DNA of 40,473 bases, taken from positions 1 to 40,473 of the IMG/VR virus record IMGVR_UViG_3300035181_000141. The stretch is one strand, 5' to 3'. Made by a program: the position numbers and the translations under genes. The notes under the pieces were generated by a model. That model worked only from the letters and a program-made list of their open reading frames with translations. It did not search any database and was not told the DNA's origin. This document shows positions 31,914-38,681 of the stretch, piece by piece. Source of the stretch: a virus. The stretch's first letter is position 1, and each line of letters begins with the position of its first letter.

Positions 31914-32119
31914 AACACTGCACAAACAAAAAACGAGCACAAAAGGCATGGACAGCAGTTCCTATATCCGGGCACAGTGACACAATAAAACGTTGGTGTC
32001 AAAATAACGGTACGGACGGCAGGTTTTCGTTCGGCGGCTACTGGGATAACAACGCATACTTCGAAAACGCCGAAGATGCGTTAGTTGTAAAATTAAAGTG
32101 GTGCAGAAATATCAGATGA
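31910..32119 (+). CDS. small hypothetical protein with ED-A-x-x-V-K-L-K motif, 69 aa
   Basis: I take ATG 31910 because it forms the usual ATGA overlap with the upstream stop. A basic N-terminus (KHCTNKKRAQK) is followed by KRWCQNNGTDGRFSFGGYWD and AYFENAEDALVVKLKWCRN. This ending resembles the C-terminus of the product of 29715. The function is unknown. Confidence 0.6.
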   Translation: MKHCTNKKRAQKAWTAVPISGHSDTIKRWCQNNGTDGRFSFGGYWDNNAYFENAEDALVVKLKWCRNIR

Positions 32120-32331
32120 AATATCCTGCAGAATTCACACACAGGATTTACCGAACCAGATTAGGTTTCCTAAATAACAATGCTAAAACTTTATCTGAGA
32201 TTACTAAAGATTATCCCGGAACTGAAATAGATGTTATATACGAAAATCTCAAATCAGTTATTGTGCTTGTATTTGAGACGCAAGAAGATTGTCTTGCATT
32301 TACATTAAAAAATGGAAAAGAATATGTTTAA
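32116..32331 (+). CDS. small hypothetical protein, 71 aa
   Basis: The start is taken at ATG 32116, overlapping the upstream stop. It has an EDCLAFTLKNGKEY segment at the end that may be a divergent version of the ED-A-x-x-x-K-L-K ending of its neighbour. It is a small alpha/beta protein of unknown function. Confidence 0.55.
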   Translation: MKYPAEFTHRIYRTRLGFLNNNAKTLSEITKDYPGTEIDVIYENLKSVIVLVFETQEDCLAFTLKNGKEYV

Positions 32332-32956
32332 ATTACCATTCTCACTAATGCCCGGCTCCTGGGGATTAGCAGGAAAAACAAAAGAAATAGCAAAAGCAGA
32401 ATATGAGCTCACCGGGTTCGAGCTCGAACAGAAATTACTGCAAATTAAGAACGGCGATTTCTCGGCCGATGAAATGACACGCAAGTATGCAGAATTGGAC
32501 TTAAAATATAGTAAGGTTACACAAGCACAATATCAGCGTATACTTGCAACATTGATTAAGGACGAGAAGCAACGAGCACTTGCTAATCTAGAATTAGATC
32601 AACGCGAAGGTAAGCTTACTGAAATCGAATATGCCAAGCAATCTGCAACAATGAGTGGCGAGCCGTGGGTTACTGTTATTAGCATGGACTTTGGTGGTAA
32701 GAGTGCATTAGAAGGTAGCTTCGAACTTGATTGGAATGAACAATTTGTTGACAAGCTACGAGCAGAAGGTTACGCAGGTGTAACACCCGATGTTATTGTG
32801 AATACTTGGTTTATGGAAGTTTGCAGAAACGTTGCCATGGAAGAATTCGACGGCACAGGGGATTTCACTGCTGACTCGGAAGCCAATCTGGATGCAGTGA
32901 AACGCTGGAGCGCCGATACGACTCCCTTAGCAAATGGTCGAAAAGGTTACAAATAA
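32324..32956 (+). CDS. conserved-looking phage protein, 210 aa
   Basis: The function is unknown. ATG 32324 is preferred over ATG 32312 because GGAAAAG lies in front of it. The N-terminus has LPFSLMPGSWGLAGKTKEIAKAEYELTG (split about 4-31), a long charged helical middle (to about 115), then EPWVTVISMDFGGKSALEGSFELDWN near 118-143. It overlaps the next gene by one base. It could be a scaffold-like or regulatory protein; no motif decides. Confidence 0.65.
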   Translation: MFKLPFSLMPGSWGLAGKTKEIAKAEYELTGFELEQKLLQIKNGDFSADEMTRKYAELDLKYSKVTQAQYQRILATLIKDEKQRALANLELDQREGKLTEIEYAKQSATMSGEPWVTVISMDFGGKSALEGSFELDWNEQFVDKLRAEGYAGVTPDVIVNTWFMEVCRNVAMEEFDGTGDFTADSEANLDAVKRWSADTTPLANGRKGYK

Positions 32957-33213
32957 TGCGGGATTCATATTATGCGATGAAAAAACGTCTCGGCGGAATG
33001 AAACTCACTCCGCGTGAAAAGCTCATCTACCATTACTACCCGTGTCCGGGCAACATCTTGCACGATATTCAACCTTGCAGGCAAGGAATCCTTTTTAACC
33101 ATTTCTATAATCGTCCTTTGGAATCCTATGTCGTATATTGGCGATCACATCCTGCTGAATATACAGCCATGTGTAATTTAATCGACTCTAAACGCCGCTT
33201 GCCCAAAGTGTAA
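32956..33213 (+). CDS. small hypothetical protein, 85 aa
   Basis: This basic protein is rich in tyrosine and histidine with a CPGNILHDIQPC segment, two cysteines that might pair or bind metal. It shares one base with the upstream stop and is the last gene before the RNase H promoter. The family is not recognised. Confidence 0.55.
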   Translation: MRDSYYAMKKRLGGMKLTPREKLIYHYYPCPGNILHDIQPCRQGILFNHFYNRPLESYVVYWRSHPAEYTAMCNLIDSKRRLPKV

Positions 33214-33244
33214 ACGACATTATAAATTTACACAACCGCACCTA

Positions 33245-33273
33245 TAGACAAACCCATTCAGACATAGTATAAT
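33245..33273 (+). promoter_or_regulatory. sigma-70-type promoter abutting start codon
   Basis: TAGACA (33245-33250), a 17-base spacer and a perfect TATAAT (33268-33273). Only 5 bases separate the -10 from ATG 33279, so transcription should begin at the start codon and the message be leaderless. No Shine-Dalgarno sequence is present. Confidence 0.75.
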
Positions 33274-33278
33274 AGTAT

Positions 33279-34331
33279 ATGACACTTATCCCTAATAAAC
33301 GACGAACATTCATTCATACAGATGGATCAAATTTGTTTTATAGACAAATCAAGATGGTGAATCCTGCATTGGGTATCGACTCAGCAATTGGCATGGCATT
33401 ACATATGATTTTGCAGAGCATGAAGAAAGAGTACCTAAAATGGAATGGTACACATGTTGTATTTCACATGGAAGGCCGGTCATGGCGCAAAGGCGTCTAT
33501 CCCGATTACAAAGGTGATCGTAAATTAAAATTTGCAGAACAAACTCTTAAAGAACAAGAAGATCATGGAATCCTGGTTGAGGCATTCGATGATCTAGTAA
33601 ATTACTTAGCTGAGAAGACGAATGTTACTGTGTTACAAAATGCAAATGCAGAAGCAGACGATCTTATAGCAGTATTCATCGAAGCACATCCTGATGATGA
33701 CCATATACTTATTAGCTCAGATTCAGATTTTTTCCAACTTCTAGCATTTCCTAATGTAATGCTATACGACCCAGTCAAAGACATACAGATTAAACAAGAC
33801 GGTGTATATGACGACTATGGCAATCGCCTATCATTTGTTCTTACGTCAGATGCTAAAATTAAAGCTGGTGGCAAAGATCCGCATTTTGTATGCGAACCGG
33901 AGTGGTATAATTATGCACTATTTCTAAAGTGTGTACGAGGCGACAAGACAGATAATATCTTTAGTTCGTATCCGGGTGTCCGTGAGAAGGGCACTAAGAA
34001 ATCTATAGGAATACGCGAGGCATACGCCGACAGGGATAATAAGGGCTATAATTGGAATAACTTTATGATGTGTAAATTTACACACCACGATGGTACACAA
34101 CACACAGTCCGCGATGATTTTAATTTTAATGAGTCACTTATCAGGCTCGATAAGATTCCCGAGGATATAAAAATTGGATGCCTTGTAACTATTGCAGAGA
34201 CGACAGGTGTCAAGTCTGTCCCAGCAGCTGATATTGGGTTTGGCTTTTCGAAATTTTGTGGTAGATGGCAATTAACAAAAATTGGAAATACTTTGGCAGA
34301 TTTTATGCCTATGTTAAAATCGAAATATTAA
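33279..34331 (+). CDS. rnh: 5'-3' exonuclease / RNase H (T4 Rnh-like, FEN family)
   Basis: This 350-residue structure-specific 5' nuclease would remove RNA primers and flaps in replication. Acidic metal-site motifs of the FEN family are present: FIHTDGSN (11-18), VVFHMEGRSWRKGVYPDYK (59-77, with the arginine/lysine helical-arch segment), NAEADDLIAVF (123-133), LISSDSDFFQLL (142-153) and VRGDKTDNIF (about 219-228). It is longer than T4 RNase H (305). The promoter lies so close that the transcript should be leaderless. Confidence 0.88.
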   Translation: MTLIPNKRRTFIHTDGSNLFYRQIKMVNPALGIDSAIGMALHMILQSMKKEYLKWNGTHVVFHMEGRSWRKGVYPDYKGDRKLKFAEQTLKEQEDHGILVEAFDDLVNYLAEKTNVTVLQNANAEADDLIAVFIEAHPDDDHILISSDSDFFQLLAFPNVMLYDPVKDIQIKQDGVYDDYGNRLSFVLTSDAKIKAGGKDPHFVCEPEWYNYALFLKCVRGDKTDNIFSSYPGVREKGTKKSIGIREAYADRDNKGYNWNNFMMCKFTHHDGTQHTVRDDFNFNESLIRLDKIPEDIKIGCLVTIAETTGVKSVPAADIGFGFSKFCGRWQLTKIGNTLADFMPMLKSKY

Positions 34332-34341
34332 GGAGCGTAAT

Positions 34342-34647
34342 ATGGCCGGGATGAATAAGTCATTAGAAGAATACGAAAAGAATAATGGATGGAGCTCATC
34401 ACTATTCTCTGCTAATGCAATTTCGTTGATGGGTGATCTAGTCAGAGAAGGTGTCGATGTTTCTGTTGGTCGAACGGTTATACACTTAAAAAAGAACAAT
34501 ACAACTCTTAAGGCGTATGTGCATTATAAGGGTCGAAGTGAAGAATACGCAACGATTACAGATTACAAAGGTAATGAATTATTAACTGTTCATTATGCTG
34601 AATTTGAAAAATTATCAAAATTTATTAAAGGAACACTATGTCCGTAA
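34342..34647 (+). CDS. hypothetical protein, 101 aa
   Basis: This small alpha/beta protein follows the nuclease with AAGGAG in front of ATG 34342. Strand-rich C-terminal half (VIHLKKNNTTLKAYVHYKG, ELLTVHYAEFEKL). The family is not recognised. Confidence 0.6.
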   Translation: MAGMNKSLEEYEKNNGWSSSLFSANAISLMGDLVREGVDVSVGRTVIHLKKNNTTLKAYVHYKGRSEEYATITDYKGNELLTVHYAEFEKLSKFIKGTLCP

Positions 34648-35129
34648 AATTAAAGCCTATCACAGAAACTTGCTGGTTAGTAATAGGTGATGCCGAAGAA
34701 AACAAAATAGGATTGTTGACTGAAATTCGTAGTCAATATGTGCTAATGGTTAAAGGCGAGAAACAGCAATTCATTAATCGTAAAGAAGTCAACAAATTTT
34801 TTAATGAAGATGTATTCTGTAATGTTATAGAATCTACAACAATAGAAGATGTTAAAAAAGATTATTTCATAAATGGATATCCTGTAGATTTCGATATGCC
34901 GAACGAAGTAATTCTGAAGGGTAATAAATTACCATTGTTCAGTAAAAAGGCGAGCAGTGACGTTTATTACAGTGCAGGATACTATTGCCTTAATTTTCCT
35001 AAGAATTGGATGCCTGCATATTGCCCTAAACTATCGACACTGGAAGCATACGAATATACAGGGCCGTGGAAGACTGAAATGGAAATGCGTCTATCATTGA
35101 CAAAGAATCGTAAAGAAAAGAACAAGTAA
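34638..35129 (+). CDS. hypothetical protein, 163 aa
   Basis: The family is not recognised. It starts at ATG 34638 inside the previous gene by 10 bases. The N-terminal part has CWLVIGDAEENKIGLLTEI, the centre is helical, and a cysteine/tyrosine-rich stretch YYSAGYYCLNFPKNWMPAYCPKL (split near 113-135) precedes a basic tail (KNRKEKNK). Confidence 0.6.
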   Translation: MSVKLKPITETCWLVIGDAEENKIGLLTEIRSQYVLMVKGEKQQFINRKEVNKFFNEDVFCNVIESTTIEDVKKDYFINGYPVDFDMPNEVILKGNKLPLFSKKASSDVYYSAGYYCLNFPKNWMPAYCPKLSTLEAYEYTGPWKTEMEMRLSLTKNRKEKNK

Positions 35130-35132
35130 TTA

Positions 35133-35330
35133 ATGTCCGAAATCAATAAACTACGTGCAAGGTTAAGGAACGTTCAGCGGAATGTGACAGAATATAGAAT
35201 GACTGTAGCTGAAGCAAAAGAGTTATTAAGCGAGATTGATAACTTAGCTATACCGGTCGTCAAGGTAGTATCTGCGCCAATTGTTGTGGAACCGCCCACA
35301 GTGCGTATTATAGATGGTGGTACTTTTTAA
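35133..35330 (+). CDS. small hypothetical protein, 65 aa
   Basis: The N-terminal half is a basic helix (INKLRARLRNVQRNVTEYRM) and the C-terminal half is valine/proline-rich and probably extended (VVKVVSAPIVVEPPTVRII). It overlaps the convergent gene at 35327 by 4 bases. The function is unknown. Confidence 0.55.
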   Translation: MSEINKLRARLRNVQRNVTEYRMTVAEAKELLSEIDNLAIPVVKVVSAPIVVEPPTVRIIDGGTF

Positions 35331-35539
35331 CGAGGTACTACTGATATATGTAATTTGGGATTTTCTGCATACTTACGTTCTGCTACTTTCATGGCAGCAT
35401 TATGTGTGTCGAAATTTCCCCATTTCTTTCCATTAATTGATATACAAAATTTTCCAACTCGCTTAGGTACAGATGCTTGATACGTACCGTCCATGCCAGC
35501 ATTCTTTACTCGCCCTTCAAACAATTCAAATAATCTCAT
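35327..35539 (-). CDS. small basic late protein, possible capsid-internal protein
   Basis: This 70-residue protein (MRLFELFEGR then basic and strand-rich, for example GKFCISINGKKWGNF near 29-43 and AAMKVAERKYAEN) might bind DNA. The first 10 residues contain two LFE tripeptides, fitting the (L/I)xE rule for T4 gp21-type prohead protease sites. A GATAAATA late core lies 18 bases upstream with GGGA as ribosome binding site. It is antisense to its neighbours. Confidence 0.6.
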   Translation of the reverse strand: MRLFELFEGRVKNAGMDGTYQASVPKRVGKFCISINGKKWGNFDTHNAAMKVAERKYAENPKLHISVVPR

Positions 35540-35557
35540 AATATTCCCATAGTAAGC

Positions 35558-35565
35558 TATTTATC
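35558..35565 (-). promoter_or_regulatory. late promoter core (GATAAATA)
   Basis: The minus-strand octamer lies 18 bases before ATG 35539. Confidence 0.6.
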
Positions 35566-35600
35566 ATCGTTTCCTAATAGTCATTAAAAGTATATATTTA

Positions 35601-35608
35601 GATAAATA
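35601..35608 (+). promoter_or_regulatory. late promoter core (GATAAATA)
   Basis: The octamer lies 24 bases before ATG 35633, with TGGAGA as ribosome binding site. It is divergent from the core at 35558-35565. Confidence 0.65.
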
Positions 35609-35632
35609 TGTATATATTATTGGAGAAATGTA

Positions 35633-35926
35633 ATGGCTCGACCTAAACCACAAATACTTTTAGAGAATGTAAATAAAAGTTATAAAGCTGAACAAGTGCT
35701 TAATGCCGATGCGATTTATGCAGTATTCTATCTAGGTAAGCCAATTAATCTTCGGACACTTAGCCACCTTATTTCATATCCTGGCCCAAAATATAAGAAA
35801 GTAAGTTTTTCTAATTCGGGGCATGCCTTTAACTTGGCTGAACGGTTAAATAAGATGTTTAAGACTACAGATTTTACTGTTGTTAAATTAACAGTTGGGG
35901 AAGTTTGCACCGAAGTCGATGACTAG
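35633..35926 (+). CDS. late protein of unknown function, 97 aa
   Basis: This small basic protein is not recognised by function, with a conserved-looking core [20 protein letters not shown] (24-43) and [25 protein letters not shown] (split near 50-74). A late promoter and good ribosome binding site support a real gene of virion or late function. Confidence 0.65.
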   Translation: MARPKPQILLENVNKSYKAEQVLNADAIYAVFYLGKPINLRTLSHLISYPGPKYKKVSFSNSGHAFNLAERLNKMFKTTDFTVVKLTVGEVCTEVDD

Positions 35927-35947
35927 TAGCATGTAAGAGTATATAAT
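35919..35947 (+). promoter_or_regulatory. weak sigma-70-type promoter abutting start codon
   Basis: A perfect TATAAT (35942-35947) lies 5 bases before ATG 35953. The -35 at 35919-35924 (ATGACT) is poor but has 17-base spacing. A leaderless message is predicted. Confidence 0.5.
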
Positions 35948-35952
35948 ATGTT

Positions 35953-36291
35953 ATGATTAAATATTACGGTAAACAACATGTCAACGACATTATATATTCT
36001 GTATATAAGGTCGGTCGTGTAGATTGGAGTTGGATGTCTAGTTGTAAGAGAGAATTGCCCAGGGAATTCTATGAAAGCGATGTATTATATCATAGCCGTG
36101 TTGTAACACATTTTGTCAAACAATATCTGCCAGATGTGTATAAATGGGTAGCTGATACAGGAGTTCGTTCGTTCGGCACAGTTATAAATAGTATGCAAAC
36201 TCTTGAGGCTGATTTAGTTCTAAATCTTATTTTAACACCGGAAGACGAGACTGCTTTTAGATTAGTGTTTGATGTTAGGGCAGCGAACTAG
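35953..36291 (+). CDS. hypothetical protein, 112 aa
   Basis: The family is not recognised. It is an alpha/beta protein with an aromatic N-terminal part (VDWSWMSSCKRELPREFYESD near 24-44) and a C-terminal strand pattern LEADLVLNLILTPEDETAFRLVF. The tail overlaps the convergent zinc-peptidase-like gene by 17 bases. It is predicted to be translated from a leaderless message. Confidence 0.6.
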   Translation: MIKYYGKQHVNDIIYSVYKVGRVDWSWMSSCKRELPREFYESDVLYHSRVVTHFVKQYLPDVYKWVADTGVRSFGTVINSMQTLEADLVLNLILTPEDETAFRLVFDVRAAN

Positions 36292-36649
36292 TAAAACACT
36301 CGGGATACTTTTCACCGAACTTACGCATTATTACACCAGCTTGCGCATTAGCTTCGTTCTCTATATCGCTACCGTCTTCACCGTCCATCTCCTGACCTGA
36401 AAGTTTTTGTTTCCAGTGTGTCAGTTCATGCGCCAGCGTTCTAAATATGTCAACTGGATGTCTTCCAGTTGTTATTACTTCTATAGTTTGGCCATCGAAT
36501 TGACCGAATGACATCTTATCACCCGACTTAATTGCAGGATCATCACTTATCATTCGAACGGTAGGTAACTCGGATATTCCCAGTTCTTGTTTGCATAGAT
36601 TGAGCAAATGAGTTATCATTGGTTCTAAAATTGTCTCACGTATTTTCAT
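36275..36649 (-). CDS. small zincin-like metallopeptidase, possible capsid-internal protein
   Basis: This 124-residue protein has the zinc-binding signature LAHELTHWKQ (72-81; HExxH at 74-78) and a likely third ligand in DIENEANAQAG (95-105). The ~70 residues before it (SFGQFDGQTIEVIT) fit the edge strand of a zincin. It is small, like SprT-type or DUF-type phage zincins. The N-terminus MKIRETILEP carries IRE and ILE, compatible with a capsid-targeting leader. The GATAAATA core ends 5 bases before the ATG, so the message should be leaderless. Target unknown; a prohead or host-envelope substrate is possible. Confidence 0.72.
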   Translation of the reverse strand: MKIRETILEPMITHLLNLCKQELGISELPTVRMISDDPAIKSGDKMSFGQFDGQTIEVITTGRHPVDIFRTLAHELTHWKQKLSGQEMDGEDGSDIENEANAQAGVIMRKFGEKYPECFTSSLP

Positions 36650-36654
36650 ATCTA

Positions 36655-36662
36655 TATTTATC
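36655..36662 (-). promoter_or_regulatory. late promoter core abutting start codon (GATAAATA)
   Basis: The minus-strand octamer ends 5 bases before ATG 36649, with no ribosome binding site. Confidence 0.6.
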
Positions 36663-36678
36663 TCGTTATATGATTTAG

Positions 36679-36707
36679 TTGTTTATTTTTTGTATATGTG
36701 TTATACT
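36679..36707 (+). promoter_or_regulatory. sigma-70-type promoter abutting start codon, extended -10
   Basis: TTGTTT (36679-36684), a 17-base spacer and TATACT (36702-36707) preceded by TGT. The ATG at 36715 follows after 7 bases, so the transcript should start at the codon. Confidence 0.7.
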
Positions 36708-36714
36708 GTAATCT

Positions 36715-36939
36715 ATGAAAAAACTATTAGAACGAATCTCGCTGTGGGGTGCTGTATCAGCATCATTATTATTAGCATTACATATACCGATATCCGGATG
36801 GGCTTACATATTATTCTTACTGTCTAATATTGCATCCATATATTTATTACATGGTACTACTGCGCCTAAAGTAATAACACACCAAAGTTACTTTTTTGTT
36901 TTTATTAATATTATCGGAATAATTCGCTGGCTTGTATAA
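36715..36939 (+). CDS. small polytopic membrane protein, 74 aa
   Basis: There are two or three hydrophobic helices (about residues 10-26, 29-45 and 57-73) with a lysine/arginine-rich start (MKKLLERISLWG) and an end in FFVFINIIGIIRWLV. The final helix resembles the end of PnuC- or SemiSWEET-like small transporters, but the protein is too short to assign. It shares one base with the next start. Confidence 0.6.
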   Translation: MKKLLERISLWGAVSASLLLALHIPISGWAYILFLLSNIASIYLLHGTTAPKVITHQSYFFVFINIIGIIRWLV

Positions 36940-37289
36940 TGCATCCACTTAAAATACTAATTTTTATAGAAGTAAGGAAATCTTTCGCAGAGTATCAGCA
37001 ATCGGATGACTTAGCATTAAACAAATTATTATTCATGCACATAGAAGGATTACGGTTATCGCTGACAGGCTTCCGATTGATAAAGAAAATCTTCACTGCG
37101 TATTCGTTTGAGTTACCCGATACGATTATGTCTCGACACCAGCGCGGAATGTCGAAGATGGAGTATCCCTATTTTTTCACTGCAAAGCGATTAATATTAT
37201 TTTCGGAAATGGATGCCATGGTTATTAAACTGGCTGGTGGTATCGAACCTTTCTTGGAAACTTGTTGTCAACTTGACAGACCTGACTAA
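36939..37289 (+). CDS. hypothetical protein, 116 aa
   Basis: This is a basic, mostly helical protein with hydrophobic segments too broken for confident membrane spans. The family is not recognised. It overlaps the upstream membrane protein stop by one base. Its last codons contain the promoter of the next gene. Confidence 0.55.
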   Translation: MHPLKILIFIEVRKSFAEYQQSDDLALNKLLFMHIEGLRLSLTGFRLIKKIFTAYSFELPDTIMSRHQRGMSKMEYPYFFTAKRLILFSEMDAMVIKLAGGIEPFLETCCQLDRPD

Positions 37290-37301
37290 AAAAGCTATAA
37301 T
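37273..37301 (+). promoter_or_regulatory. consensus sigma-70 promoter abutting start codon
   Basis: Perfect TTGACA (37273-37278), a 17-base spacer and perfect TATAAT (37296-37301), the best promoter in the window. The ATG at 37307 lies 5 bases after the -10, so the message should be leaderless. Confidence 0.85.
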
Positions 37302-37306
37302 TAGCG

Positions 37307-37750
37307 ATGGATGATATCAATAAATCAGAAGATGCACTATTCGAAACGCTAATGATTGACAAATCGTGGCGATCACCATGCCGGCCACATTATTATAGTA
37401 ACGGACGTTTATGGGAAGATTGGTGGGGGTGGGCAACCGGGCCACTTGATGCAGTCTATATAAATAAGGAGAATGTATATCATCGAATATACGGCCCTGC
37501 ATATGTTAGCACAAAGTATGGCATTGAAGCATGGTATAAAGACGGTAATTTTCATAGATTAGATGGCCCTGCGTATCAGCATAAAGGTAGTAAATTCTGG
37601 CTCGTCGACGGTAAATTTCATAGATTAGATGGCCCGGCAGTGGATGCGAAAGGGCATCCGAAGGAATACTGGATAGGTGGTCAACGGATGTCGCCAAAAA
37701 TTTACAAAAAAGAGATCGAACGCAGAAAGCGTAAAGGCCTGATAAAATGA
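37307..37750 (+). CDS. HRxDGPA-repeat protein, 147 aa
   Basis: This protein is built of MORN-like repeats: YHRIYGPAY near 60-68, FHRLDGPAY near 83-91 and FHRLDGPAV near 104-112, each followed by a W-Y-x-D-G or W-L-V-D-G strand. The DNA reflects this, with TTTCATAGATTAGATGGCCC repeated at about 37551 and 37616. Such repeats are widespread in large phages and giant viruses; function unknown, though they may mediate protein contacts. A basic tail (KKEIERRKRKGLIK) follows. It overlaps the next start by ATGA. Confidence 0.75.
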   Translation: MDDINKSEDALFETLMIDKSWRSPCRPHYYSNGRLWEDWWGWATGPLDAVYINKENVYHRIYGPAYVSTKYGIEAWYKDGNFHRLDGPAYQHKGSKFWLVDGKFHRLDGPAVDAKGHPKEYWIGGQRMSPKIYKKEIERRKRKGLIK

Positions 37751-37959
37751 AAAAGTTTTTCTGGAAAGATGCTAAAGGATTAAAGGCAGATATTCTCAGG
37801 CACAGAGAAGCAGCAGCATCACTTGTAAAAAAGATATCAGAGTTGGAATCTATTGAGGCACCCGATAAAATGGATATAGCTGCATTAGGAGTATATAGAC
37901 AGTTCTTATGTCAGCTACAACAAAGTAAAGCAGAAGTATTATCTAAATTAGGAAAATAA
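37747..37959 (+). CDS. small helical protein, 70 aa
   Basis: Two antiparallel helices are predicted (ADILRHREAAASLVKKISELESI and IAALGVYRQFLCQLQQSKAEVLSKL). The family is not recognised. It is coupled to the repeat protein. Confidence 0.55.
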   Translation: MKKFFWKDAKGLKADILRHREAAASLVKKISELESIEAPDKMDIAALGVYRQFLCQLQQSKAEVLSKLGK

Positions 37960-37995
37960 TGAGTACCAGGAATAAACTTGACTCGGAGTTAATAA

Positions 37996-38244
37996 ATGAA
38001 CGAAGAAATTAGAAAACTGTTTATAAGATCAACAGGACATGACTCGACGATAAACGGCCGTATTTTAATAAGTCCCAGAAACATCGAAGACTTTGCTACT
38101 GCGATTATTAAACAGTGTATGACTATTAGTGAAAAAGCTACATGTGGCACTTATGAGCCGGGTACTGACGAACGCAGGGCATGGAATGAAGCAACTATCG
38201 AAGTTACAAAAGAATTTAAGAAACATTTCGGAATAGATACATGA
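37996..38244 (+). CDS. small phage protein with (I/H)xxHFGI ending, 82 aa
   Basis: Its C-terminal half (IEDFATAIIKQCMTIS..., ending EFKKHFGIDT) has the same pattern as the end of the next gene (IEKFAKLIIDECADVC..., ending QIHSHFGINT). The domain is a recurrent helical module of unknown function in large phages. Confidence 0.65.
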   Translation: MNEEIRKLFIRSTGHDSTINGRILISPRNIEDFATAIIKQCMTISEKATCGTYEPGTDERRAWNEATIEVTKEFKKHFGIDT

Positions 38245-38681
38245 TACCAAAATTTAATATCGGTGAATTAGTAATAGCAGATAATGAAGAAGCCACGATT
38301 ACGGAAATTCTTCTACCGGCAGACTCAGATTTCAACGGCGAGTATGGTTATTCAGTCGAGTGGGCTTCGGGTGAATGGGGCACATACATGGAACGTGAAT
38401 TACTGGCAGAAATAGAAAATATACGTCTGCAATCCCGAGAAGCAATGTCTTCCCGTGGCGAATACAAGCCCATAAATGGCAGAATTAAAGCACTTTTAGA
38501 ACAATCGGGATTACAAGCATATTACGATGCTCAGGATGGACAAATAGAGAAATTCGCAAAATTGATTATCGATGAATGCGCTGATGTGTGTTTAGCACAG
38601 CGAGACCCGCCGAACCTAAATTATAAGCCGAGCAAACATTTTGCCAAACAAATTCACTCACACTTCGGAATAAATACATGA
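38241..38681 (+). CDS. two-domain phage protein, 146 aa
   Basis: An N-terminal small beta domain (MIPKFNIGELVIADNEEATITEIL, split; YGYSVEWASGEWGTYMEREL) resembles the SH3-like domains of phage proteins that begin with K-F-x-x-G-x-x-V. The C-terminal half is the same helical module as in the upstream gene (EKFAKLIIDEC ... HFGI). It overlaps neighbours by 4 bases each side. Confidence 0.65.
   Translation: MIPKFNIGELVIADNEEATITEILLPADSDFNGEYGYSVEWASGEWGTYMERELLAEIENIRLQSREAMSSRGEYKPINGRIKALLEQSGLQAYYDAQDGQIEKFAKLIIDECADVCLAQRDPPNLNYKPSKHFAKQIHSHFGINT

Noticed and set aside
37317-37697. Antisense ORFs over the HRxDGPA repeat gene
   Set aside because: They are artefacts of the repeated DNA and lack start signals.
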